Positions 46,983 through 57,789 of a DNA stretch of 64,000 bases are shown piece by piece. A program made the position numbers and the translations under genes. The notes below the pieces were generated by a model. It saw only the letters and a list, made by a program, of their open reading frames with translations, had not been told where the DNA came from and made no database searches. Origin of the DNA: Botryosphaeria dothidea (lineage: Eukaryota > Ascomycota > Dothideomycetes > Botryosphaeriales > Botryosphaeriaceae); NCBI GenBank assembly GCA_011503125.2, contig WWBZ02000016.1:4774001-4838000 (forward strand), given 5' to 3'. Positions within the stretch are counted from its first letter, which is position 1. Each line of letters opens with the position of its first letter.

Positions 46983-49900
46983 CTGCTGCTCCGGACAGCC
47001 AGCCCCTCTTTCGCTCGTCCTGTGGAACGGAATCCTGCCCCCGTCGGCGATAGATCCCAGCTGGAACTTGCCATGTTCCGGCGTTGGAGGTATGGTCCGA
47101 CCCTGCGTTCGTCGGCGCAGCACTTGGTGGTGACTCAAGCGGGGGAGGCGGAAGTCACTCACCGGCCACCTCTTTCTCGACGGGCATCGCAGTGCGTTGA
47201 GGTAGGCAGCAGCCTCTTCCCGCCTTCCTCCCTCCGGCTACTCTCTTTCTCTCTCGCGCGCAATCGCCCGATCCTTGCCCCCGACTAACCTCCTCCTTTT
47301 CTCCTCGGTCGCCTTTCCCATCTTCGCTCCCCAGTCATTATTCATGCCCCTCATCAACACCTTTCTCCCCCTCGGGGATGCGGTGCATTTCCCATGTTCT
47401 TGACTAAGGTTTAGCGGTCCTGACTCAGCCCACCTCTCTCTCTCCAATCCGCAACCTTCCTGCGCCTTCTGCAGCTCATGCCCTTTGCGCGCCCGTGTTG
47501 CGATTCCCTTCCTTCCTTCCTGTCATTAGTGCCTCGTATTGTTTTCCGCGTCTTGCCTTGTCAACGGATTGTCTCGAGTCTGCACTCTTCTCTGTGCTTC
47601 CTTCTGAGCGGGGCCAAGCGAAAGGTCTGGACGGCTGTCTCTGCTGACGCCAAGTGCACTTTGCCGGCCGCGCCACAAAGGCACCGCGCGGCCGGCAGAT
47701 GGCAGGGCACAGGGCAGACAGGGCAGACAGGGCAGAGCGGCACAAGCGGCGCGGCACATCCGCATTAATCCATGCCATGCCGTAACGGGGACCCTTTTTT
47801 TGACTATGATACGATTTTACATTTCCCTAAGGCGCGGATCCGCCGAAGAAATCGCGTGGTGCGTGGAGGCAGCCGGGAGACTCGACGGCAGACGAAACAG
47901 CTACATCCATCATTGGCCGAGAGGCCCAAGTCAGTGCCAGCGGACAGAGTGCGCGCGGTGTTGGGCGTTGATCAAGCGGGCGAGTTTTGGACATCCTGGT
48001 CTACGTTCCAACCACCGTCTCATGGAGCAGTTCTGATGCTGCTCCTCTGTCGGAGTCGGCGCCGCCGCCAGCGACAGAGAGAGACGAACAGGCGTTCGCC
48101 AGCCGGTACCTCAGCAAGATGTCAGCCCAGTCCAGCCCAGTCCAGCCCAGCCCAGTTATCCGCCCCCAAGCCAGCGCTAATGCACACTCGCATGGGTTAT
48201 CCCCCCATCGAAACCTGGACGGCGGATGTTCACCTGCCGGCGCGTCGCACTGCAGGAGAATCACGCTAAACCGGGTAGGGAATCCGCATGCTGCGTGTGC
48301 CGCGCCCATATCTCCACACAACGGATGTGCTCATTCCCCAATCATCGTTACGTCTTTCGCATGTCTGTCTTCTTCGTCCGCCTAGAACTGGCCACCCAAC
48401 TCTCACGTTGCCCCAGCGAGATTGCCCTGTGTTCGTCATGTCATGCTCCTCTTTGTTCGCCTATCACATGGTAAGTGTTCCGCTGCCCGCAAAGCACCTA
48501 CGATACCCTATCTCCACAAATCTATCTTCTGTCCCTTGCCCTTAGAGTATCCTCTCGTCTCCCTGCCCGGAAAACCCAGAAGCCAGGATTCTGGGGAGGG
48601 GAGAAGAGGGAGGCGACATGTGAGGAGGGTGTAGAAAACATCAATTTTGCGGGGCAACCGGCGCCACAATCACCACACCAAATACGATCCAGGAAGGCGT
48701 GGTATTCTTTCAGTAGTCTACACTATTCAACATCAATTGGGATTGAAAGCCGCGTGTGCATCATATCATGATCGCCATCACGGCTTCCGCCGTTGCATAA
48801 TACTATTACGCCTCTTTTTTTTCTTCTTGTTCTGCTTCAGCCCAGTTTTTAACGATCACTTTGATCATCGTCACTGGCTTGACTTGCGGGCTTAGTTTTG
48901 ACCCTGTGGATCATTTGCAAAGGCAGGCCGAGGCGAAAGAATAGGGTGGCTTTAGCTTCTGCCACTTGCTTAGCGGTTGATGAGCCAGCCACATCACGCA
49001 CCGCCTTTTTTCGGTGCGGATCCGAGCGATGGACTTCCTGCATGAATTAGAGGGGAAACGCCACCCCGCACCTCACGTCCACGGCTCGACACGGCAGGTT
49101 AAGGTTTGGCAAAGCCTCACTAAAAGAGGCGCAGTAGTGTGTTCATCCTTCCCGTTCAACATTCCTCGTTCCCGCTCATCATCTATGTAGAACGGAAATG
49201 TGGAGGCAAACGCCATAAGCGCTTTTGCTTGGACGGATGAACGGCACGGTCGGGGATGGCTGGCTGGCGTAAAGCGTTGACGCTAAAAAAAAAACATAGT
49301 GTAGTCTCGCGAGGGTGTGGTATCGTGGAGGGGCAAAAAAGGTACAAGAGTCATCGGATGTTTGGCATGGGAGAAGCAAGTTGTGAGTAGCGCCGTCAAG
49401 TGGAATCCCGCTGGCGCAAAAAGAGCCACACACCTCACGTTCTGTTTTGACTTCGCTTTCGCACCGATGCTGTCGTGATTGGTTGGGGCTTGGTTGGTTG
49501 TAGTCTTCCTGAGACTGAGCAGATGGTCCTCGTGGAAAGCACGTCAGATGATTTGGGAGGATTACTGATAGCGAGTCAGGTCAAGGCCATGGTATTCTTG
49601 CGGAATCCGTGTACACGCGATACGGTAGATGGACTAGATGAATAGTTGGTCGCCTTTTTCTCTCTCTTCTCACTGCGGCGCGGCCGGCAGAGGATCATCC
49701 GGCGAACATTCATTCAGACTTTCCGGGAACCGGGCATTCCGGCAGCGCGCCTTGTTTTGGGACGGCCAGATGTTTGATCGGAGAGCGCTTCCGGAGCAAG
49801 GTTGAACCCTTTCCGAAACTCACGCGTTGATCCTTCTAGTAGGAGCTTCGGTGGCGGCCTCACACGGAATCCGTCGCAACATCGGTTTCTTTCTCTTGAC

Positions 49901-51590
49901 TTCTGTTCCCTGGCTGTGGTTACATTGGTTGTATGGTTTGTCCCATGGTTCTTCCTCCTCTTTCTGTGCTGGGCATTTACGTTCTCCCATCAGCTGCAGA
50001 AGACGATAGAACCCTGGCGCAATCCATACACACATGCGTCTACTAACCCTCTCTCTGAACCCGTCCGACTAGTAGTTTCTGCGCTGCCCGTCCAGCCGCC
50101 TCTCCATCTCGTTCTTCCCTGCGAAGCTGAACGAGAAAAGTCACTGCACTGCCCGTTTCCGCTCGTGCTGCCCTCTGAGTTCGTCGCCCTTTTGCTCTGC
50201 CGTGCCCTTCGGTCGCCCACGATTCACGGGTTGGAGCTGTTCGGTGACCGTCCTCGACCGCCTCAACCCTGCGAATCCATCCTGCCCTACGGACTTAGCA
50301 TACCCTCAGCAAACACTCTGCCCGCATGTCCTCCTCCCGCCTCTATTCTCGCCTGGCAGCAGATCCTTTTTGCGCCTTTTCTTTTCTTTTTTGTTTCTTG
50401 CGTTGCCCTGCGTACCTGTCCCCCCTCTCCCTCCATTCCAGCTTACCCTGCGTCCGCACACGCGCCTTTTCCCCGGGACAGAGAAGCACGAAGAAAAAAA
50501 AAGACGGGAGACTCAGTGTGCGCAATCCGCCTTTTTCCCTGATCGACGCTGCTACCCGCGTCTGCTCCCGCTAGACGGGCAACAGACCATGCGCGCATCA
50601 GGAAAAAAAAAAAAATCTTCCTTGCTTCCTTTTGCATGCTGAAGCACACAGTGTATGGTTGGGAATTTTTCTTTCTCTCTTTCGTGTCTGCGTAAACGGT
50701 AGAAAATGGAGATAAGCCGAAATTCAGATTTATTGCGTGAGCGAGGGGGAGAGGGGGGGGGAACACTCGGACGTGATGGGGTGATGCTCCGGTCCGTCGT
50801 GGCCATTCGGAGTGCTTAGCGGATGGGGATGCTGTAAGGCTAACCATCATCCCGACTGGAAACATGTAGGAGGATGTTTTGGAGCGTAGCAATAGTGTTT
50901 ATCTTGGGGGCGGGAAGCTTCGGTGGGGGGGAGATCTGCCGTGTGTGTTGTGTCACACGAGGGGAGTAGGGATGGGGAAACGATGAGAATGCGGTGAAGT
51001 ATGCAGAGAGAGACGGAAAGGGGAGGTTGGGATGTTTCGTGACATGGAAACAACGAAACAACGCTAAGAGAAACAAAACCTGGGATGAGAGAGAGGGAGA
51101 GAGCGCGCGCGCAGAATGGGAGCCGTCATCTGCAGCGAAAAGAATTTTTTTTTCCCGTGTCCTATTCTTCTTCCCTGAAGGCGGTTTCGTGTCGAAGATG
51201 CCTGCTATCAGCCTTTTTCGATGCCCGCTCGCCTTTGCCTCGGTGGAGGGTTTTCGATTGATCATCTGCGCGAGATAAAACAACTAAGCTTTCGCGTGGC
51301 ACGGGATCATGGGGAAGTTCAGAGTGAGACAGATTGGACAACAAAGCAGATCTTCGATGTGGTACCTCTACCGCGATCGCCAGATCTCCGATGCTGCGCG
51401 CGAGTGCGCTTCGGTCCACGCCAGATGGCAAAGAGACGCTTCGGTCCGGGGCGACGTTTCTTTCGGTGCTTAGATCCGTCTCTGAGGCTCAAGCAGAACA
51501 CCATTTCCAGATTTCTCACGATAGGCAAGTGGGAAGGAAAAGTGAAGGTGAATTCGCCGTTGCTGCGGTGCGTACAAGCGGTCTTGGGAT

Positions 51591-51614
51591 TGACGTAGCT
51601 ACGTAGCTACGTCA
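51591..51614. promoter_or_regulatory. 24-bp perfect palindrome with CRE-like ends
   Basis: The sequence begins TGACGTAGCTACG, ends CGTAGCTACGTCA, and is exactly self-complementary over 24 bp. Both ends read as bZIP/CRE half-sites (TGACGT and ACGTCA), and the middle is a TAGCTACG repeat. A dimeric regulator site is one possibility; chance simple-sequence expansion is another. Confidence 0.5.
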
Positions 51615-53876
51615 CTCTCGGTGTCCAATGCCAAGCCCGGAAACACACGACTAGCTGCCTGCCCCCCCGAAAAGAAGCTCAAACTTCCGGCTGCAATCGT
51701 TTCCGTTGAGGGAGGCAAAGACGGGAAAGGGGAAGAGAAGCATTGACGCACGCTGCACATGCTCTCGCCGACGTGCCGCTCAAGAGTGTGTTGTGAGAGA
51801 GGGGAGGGGTGCTGTATGGTGCGTCCAAGGGTCCCTTGGCATGCAGGTCTCACGCGTGCATTGCGCCGTTGAGCAATTGAGTGTTGAGACTACTTTGATC
51901 TTTTTTTTATTCACGCATCTCCCTTGTAGCAGGGAGCAGACACGGGCAAACACTTGAAAATGGATGTATCTCGCATCCAGAACGGGACTGAGTTGCATGC
52001 GTCTTCATGCGAAACCAATACTTTGCGGGCCTGAAGAAGATGCACGTTTTGTCCACGAAGTATGGAGGGGGGATGTGTGTGTGTGTGTCGCGGGGCTGTT
52101 TGTTGCGGGGTAAGAGATCGCAGAAACGCAAAAACAAGTCCTCTGACCGCAAAACTGCATCATGCACCACGCGACAGCGATGGCTCGAGGGGTCATGCCG
52201 AAACCTGATCGCAACAAAAGCAGGGGCGCACGAATGAGAGCGGTCAAGCCAAAGCTGATCAGAGTTCGGATAACCGCGCGACCCGCATTATCAGAAGATA
52301 AAAGCATGTCCAATGACGAGAGATAGACACCCATGACCGCGAATCAGCATGGAGGATTTACGGCAATACGTTTGAGAGCTCTGCGATTGCTTCGTGCAAG
52401 ACTCACATCGTGCGTCGTGCGCGCGCCCTTGAAATTAAGGCCGACAACAACATGGACGGCTGGAAGCCAAAAATGGGGGACAACGGGATGGCAGATCAGA
52501 TGCTCAAGGATCCGCTACACTGCCCGCTTTCTCAGAATCCCATCCTTTCCCCCATGCAGCCATCTGACCGCCTTCAGACCTGAATCCAAATGTTGTTATC
52601 TCCGACGTTTGAGGGCGGTGTTGCTTGCGCGTTGCGCCTAGCAACGCCCTTCCCCGCCCAATTGGATGCGACATGCGACGTGAATAATGCGCCTTTTTGC
52701 TCGAAAAGAAAAAATAACAATCAACGTCCCGACACGAGTCTCGTCGCAGAAGAGGGGTGGAGCGAAAAATAGACGGGCCTGGAACGTAAACAAACGAGCA
52801 ACGGCACAGCGGGGAAAGGCACGATGGACGAGAGGGGAGAGGGGGAAATGAACGCGGGGAAAGCCAGCTGGGTGCAATAATGGCGCGGGGGACGCCACGC
52901 GTCTGTGTGTTTCGATACGAAGATACATCCTACGATTCGAGACTTGTGCTGCCGCAAAAAATTCGACATGTCCTCGTGAGTGGTGTGACACGGATGCTCT
53001 TTTGAGGCTTGGGGGCAAAAAAGGGCAATGTAGATTCACGATAGTTGGCACCAGCCCTATCTTTTTCAGCTCCCAAGATCCTTAGCCCGAGCATTGGCAG
53101 AGGAAAGGGAGGCGGCCTGCCGCAGCGCGGGAACAGTGACAAGTTGGTAAATAGCGCCGGCGTCAAGGGTAACGAATGATGATGGAGATGGCGATGGACG
53201 ATGCGATGCGTCAGCACAAGGCGTTGGTTAGCGAGCGGTGACTGAGTAATGTTTCTGCGGTCTTTTCTCGCAAACTGACGGGAAGCCCGCAAATCACTCC
53301 ACCGCCACCGCGAGGAATCACCTTGGTGCCCGCGTATCAGTGATATCCCGGTAGAACAAGATCGAAAGCTCGTCTAACCCCAACGGACCGAATGCCGGGG
53401 CTCCGGACAGTCTAAAATTAAGCGGCGTTGGCCGGAAATCCTCAACGACGATGATACCTTTGGTGACGGGCAGGGATACAGGGGTCCGCGGAAGCGGAGA
53501 GTGCACGGATGGAAGCGAGACTCGCCTTCTCGGTCTGCTCCGAGCCCGAGGGAAAAGTATGGTGCTCTAAACCTCAGGCGAACCGCCCGCGGGCACGGTG
53601 ATGTGCAAGATCAATCAACCTTTTGTGGAGTTCGTGACGAAAACGATCTGCGCCATGTGGGAAGGAACAGAACAGCAACCGGCTGATGCTTCACGCGACG
53701 GTTTTCAGGCCTGCGGTTTCATGACTTCATTGCGCGATGATGGCTGTGTACATAAAGGCTGGCCTGAAACCAATAATGAGTCCGAAAAGAGAATTCAGGC
53801 CAAGAATGGCGAAACGACGAACGCATGATATACGAAGAGACTTCTCTCATGTCGAAGGGATGATGAACACGCCGGA

Positions 53877-55134
53877 CTATGGCAATCCCAGCCCGGAGTT
53901 CACAGCGTTTGCGAGCTGTGAGGTATTCGGGCGATTCTCTGTGGTAAACCGGGTGTTAGCAACAGGCACCGGAGTTCCTTATCGACCGCAAACAAGCCCG
54001 AAGATGTCCAGGGATGTAGGCACTTACCGGCATATCTCTCGTAGCTATCAAGGTACAGGTCGTCGGTGCTCGTTGTCGCCTGGACGTGTGCATCGTTCTC
54101 AATGGCATTTACCCATTTTCCCCAGCGGCTCCCAGGCTCCGGTTCAGGCCATGCGCGGTAGGGCTTAAGCACACGGTTGAGACGAATCACCCAGGGTGCC
54201 ATCTGGATATCGACGAAGGATATGTCTTTTCCAAGGAAGAATGGTCCTTCTTTGTCGGCGGCATCGACGAGCTTGCCAATCTCCGTCTTGAGTTCTTCTG
54301 CATACTTGATCCGATTTTCCGTATCCTGTTCCTGTAGGAAACGGTAGAATCCGGGGATCAGGTTACGGTTGATCTATTGCCTATTAGTATGTGAATCCGC
54401 CACGATTGGGTCCTGACGTTAGAGCAACATGTCTAAGCGTCAGAGCGCGCCGAACTGTTGATTTGATCGCAGTGCCGTATACAAGAAGCAGCTCATTCCT
54501 TCGAGCAGGTTGTGATTCTGTTGTTTCGAGCTTTTGGATGCTCACAGATGACGTGTAAAAAGAGAGGAAACAAAAGACGACTCACATGGTCGCTCCAAAG
54601 CCTGCTGTTTGCGCGGAGCTTGGCATCTGGAGGCATCAAAGAACGCCCAGCATCGATGTCCTCCAGCTTCAACAAGGTCAGTACTTGTGTCCGAATCTGA
54701 ATGTAGGGACTCAGAGAACATACATATTCCATCAAGACCGTGCTCTCGTAGCAACCCCAGTCCCCATGGCGCAGTGCTGGGACCAGGCCCCGTGGGTTGA
54801 CATCCAGGAGAGATTGCGGCTTCTTGTACGGATCCACTTCGATGTACTGATACGATATATCTTTGTATTCCAACGATATCCACACCCGCTGGACGAAGGG
54901 ACTGGTGGTGGGAGATGTGAGTCAGTCTTGGTGTTGAAAAGTCTCTTCGATAATTCTTATACTTCTCCCCGCTTTTTCCGTTTGCTAAAAGAACAACTTC
55001 ACGTACCAGAAACAGCTTCCGAATAGCTTCAGTTCATTCTCGGCTGAGTGTTTCTTCACAGTCTCCAGAGCCTTGCCGGTAGCCTTGGTGTGGTACGTCT
55101 TCTTCTGGTCGTCTTGCTGCTTACTGTCAGACAT
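53877..55134 (-). CDS. Omega-like glutathione S-transferase
   Basis: There are five exons: 55134-55007, 54901-54724, 54666-54586, 54373-54028 and 53938-53877, giving 264 aa. Introns are 105, 57, 212 and 89 bp. The N-terminal thioredoxin fold carries the omega-type catalytic motif FCPFVQRVWISLEY; its Cys codon is split by the first intron (TG|T). The GSH-binding words NPRGLVPALRHGDWGCYEST follow. The all-alpha domain includes AKLRANSRLWSDH, INRNLIPGFYRFLQEQ, GPFFLGKDISFVDIQMAPW and STDDLYLDSYERYAENRPNTSQ. Cys-type omega GSTs reduce or deglutathionylate substrates rather than conjugate them. The second intron ends in AAG rather than YAG; a TACTGAC branch site just upstream supports it. The ATG at 55134 gives a stand-alone protein, but the gene upstream can splice in frame onto 55104, so exon 1 may be an alternative first exon. 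Confidence 0.9.
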
Positions 55135-55468
55135 GTTGTCGAGGAGAAAGGCACTTGAAGTAAAAGAGCTTGAAGAAGAACGATGCAGTGGTAGCAGTAT
55201 CCTCTGGCGTGTAGAATGCACCAAGTCGAGGGTTACTGGTGACAGGAGAGAACTGCAGCTATATCTTGGAGCAGACGCAGTGAAGATGCAAGGCAGTTTC
55301 CGGAGGGCCAAAGACATGGGAGGATTGCACAAGGATATCGTTGGTGTTGGAGAAGACAGAACGTTCGTCGGGTGGTGTTGATGTCAGGACTTTATGACGC
55401 AATAGCCACGTGCAACTCCAACTCAGGGACCAACGTCGATCCCGATGCAAATTGAAAAAAAGTCTTAC
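55135..55468 (-). other. Gap or fusion intron between GST and upstream conserved gene
   Basis: These 334 bp separate the GST ATG from a strong GTAAGA donor at 55468. The donor plus a CAG acceptor at 55107-55105 would define a 364-bp phase-0 intron (55468-55105) linking the upstream conserved protein to the GST. If unspliced, the upstream protein reads on to a stop at 55259 through non-conserved-looking residues. Pyrimidine-rich DNA before the GST ATG could equally be its own promoter and 5' UTR. Confidence 0.5.
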
Positions 55469-56613
55469 CGGCTGTTGCTTTTTCTTCTCTTTTTCATTCT
55501 TCAACATCCACCTTACCACGCTGTTCTTCTTGATCTTGTCGCTCTCTTCCAAATCGTGCTTGTGGGGACCCGGATTGCCGTCAGTCTTCCCATTGGCGCC
55601 GTTTCCATTTACACGCTGGATTGTGTAGATCTTGCCGCTATAAGGACTTGCTCGAGCGGAGTGCATATACTGTAGAGCAGAGAGTGGCCACTGAATGGAA
55701 GCACTGCCTCCGGATACGAACGTAGCGGCTGGCAAGGGTGGTTGGGGCGGTTGTTCGGTCAGTGGGCCAACATTCTCAGGCGTTGCAGATCCTGGTTCGT
55801 ATTCTGTGATCTTTATTTTGACGTCGCAAAGATCACGCTCACGAGCCACACGCTTACGCTTCTTCTTGTTGGGATCGTCGGATTTGGAGGTGCCGGGCGG
55901 ACGGCCCTTCAAGCGACAGTCCCAGTAGTGCGAGATGAAGGGCTTGCGCTTATATCGCTGGGTGGAGCGGTGCGAGTAAATGTTATCAACATGGGGCCAG
56001 TATGTCTGAAATCTGACAGGCACGTCGGTCAGGGAAGGGCAGAGAGAGATGAAGTTCTCGGAACATACTGGTCCTCAGTCATCACAATCGTCTCATCAGC
56101 GTGAAAAAGCCTATCTCTCCATTGATTCAAGCCGGGCGGATCGGGACTAATCTTCAAGCCATCTATCTTGCCATCAAGCTTCACCGCCGATTCGGCATCT
56201 TGAGCAGCGCTTACTGGGGCGGGATCGTGGATCTGCACGCGGCGGAGGGCATCTTGTTGGGTGGAGGCAGCAGCAGCAAAGCGTTGATGCCGAGGCGGTG
56301 CAAAGTGGAAGATGCCGGGCGTGGGATTGCTAGCGGAAACAGACGAGTGCTGCAAGCCGGCCAAGGCTTGGGGCAGCGGGTCCTGAGAGGCCCTTCCTGC
56401 TCGGTCGGGAAGACTGCCGGGCAAGAGGCTTGGCTGGAACAAGAGGGACGAATCCGCAGAGTTTATGTTGTAGACAGCCGAGGCAGCAGTGGCGACGGCA
56501 TAGGCGGTTGCGGCGCCGCGTTCATCCTGCTGCTGGTGGTGGTGGTGGAAAGAGTGCAGAGCGGCAGGCTGCAGAGTGCGCAAGGGCGGCGGTGAGGGGT
56601 GGATCTGATCCAT
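55259..56613 (-). CDS. Conserved fungal basic-domain protein, possibly N-terminal part of a GST fusion
   Basis: Exon 1 is 56613-56069 and exon 2 starts at 56012; a 56-bp intron joins MTEDQ to FQTYWPHVDN in frame. The N-terminal ~180 residues are low-complexity (His, Gln, Ala, Pro-rich). Exon 2 carries a well-ordered, strongly basic block with aromatic residues: DNIYSHRSTQRYKRKPF, SHYWDCRLKGRPPGTSKSDD, NKKKRKRVARERDLCDVKI. I remember this block as conserved in fungi but know of no function; the basic run would serve as a nuclear signal or nucleic-acid contact. A second conserved part is IYTIQRVNGNGANG, GPHKHDLEESDKIKKNSVVRWML and EKEKKKQQP. Right after it comes a GTAAGA donor (55468). Two ends are possible: read-through to the stop at 55259, as given here, or splicing onto the GST at 55104. 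See the finding on fusion. Confidence 0.75.
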
Positions 56614-57789
56614 GGTCGGGCTGGAGATCAGTCGTCGCTGCTTTAACGGGACGACGCGCAACGGCACGGAAGCCTCAGCCCTCACGATGCGGCCGCACGT
56701 TGTTCCGCGCCGTTCACGTGCTTGCCTTTTTGCTCCTTCCTTCTCCCCTTCTTTTCCTTGGTATTTTCCTGACGTGAGCTCGCTTCCTTCATCTCTCGTC
56801 AGGTCAGCTCAGCGAGACAAATGGCGTCGCGCCACGGCACCGGCCACTGCCGAAGCTGCCGGCAGTCGAGAAAACCACTTCAGCCACCAATTGACATGGC
56901 GCGGGCGGTGTGAAGCGGGTCGGGCGCTTGTCAGCTTTCTTTGGACGTCAGGACCGGGCCCTTGTCGGATCTGCATGTTGGCAGGAAAGACAGTGCCGCT
57001 GATCGCCCCCATCAGCAATACGACCATCGGCCACCCACCACTCCCTGTACCACCCTCTCCACGGGCCTCCTCTCCACCACCGCACTGCCTTCCAACGCCA
57101 TACTTCCTCCATCACCGTGCTGTATCCGCTCTGTCTCGTGGCGCAATCCCAGGCAGCAATTCGCCCACCCAGAATGCTCTGCTGTTCGGCCCCCATGCCC
57201 CACCAGCCTGCAGCTTCGCTTATGTCCGCCCTGGCCAGACACTCGATGGCCAGCTCCATCTTTGCCGCTGAGACTGCTGAAGCGAGGGCGGAGGTGTCAC
57301 CACCGATCGAATGTTCCACACGCCGCGCCGTCATTATTGCCCACCTCGTTTCCAGCAACTAAGAATCTTCCCTTTTCGACGCGGAACTCTGCACTGAACT
57401 CTGCCCGATGATGCGACAGCTTGAAATTTCGCCGGTAGGATTCACGCCCCCCGGGCGCAGCCACCGCTCTGAATGCGTTTGGGGCTTATATTTAGCCCGC
57501 TGACGGGACCATACCCGCCCTCTTTTTCCAAATCTAGTTAGTCACAAGATAAGCAGCAGGGTCTTCGGCAGCCATACATGTTTTGTTCCATAGACACTTC
57601 GTCCACTGACTGTTCCAGATTTCAATAAAGAGGCTGACACGAGAGACTCAATAATCTCCACTACAAGGGTCAGTTCCTTCTCTTCTCATCCGCTGTGAGA
57701 TTTTTATGCTCCCGCGTCCTGCTTTTTTTCCGGCGTTGCTGTTTGTCTTCACTGTTTTTTTTTTTTTTTTGAAGTTGCGTACCGCGAAT
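56614..57789. promoter_or_regulatory. Divergent promoter region, about 1.2 kb
   Basis: This lies between the conserved basic-domain gene (minus) and the GH71 glucanase (plus). It contains a pyrimidine-rich stretch at ~56715-56800, typical of a fungal 5' region, and a T run at 57752-57769 close to the GH71 start. No gene is supported; frames around 57000 mirror each other on both strands. Confidence 0.5.

Larger units (their letters stand above)
41043..53876. other. Gene desert, about 12.8 kb, upstream of the C2H2 factor
   Basis: No gene is supported on either strand. The largest frames (41300-42280 plus, 41485-42144 minus, 49802-50542 plus, 46611-47288 plus) either mirror one another or are Pro/Ser/Arg-biased products of GC- or pyrimidine-rich DNA. 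The sequence is GC-rich near 41.4-43.3 kb. It has several pyrimidine-rich tracts of the kind seen in fungal promoters and 5' UTRs (about 47180-47480 and 50030-50460), simple repeats and palindromes. The most economical reading is a very long regulatory and 5' leader region for the zinc-finger gene, possibly with non-coding transcripts. Confidence 0.5.

Noticed and set aside
49802..50542. 246-codon plus-strand frame with a hydrophobic segment, possible membrane protein
   Set aside because: It runs through pyrimidine-rich DNA that yields Leu/Phe/Pro/Ser by composition. It has no family motif, overlaps other frames, and has no sensible start context.
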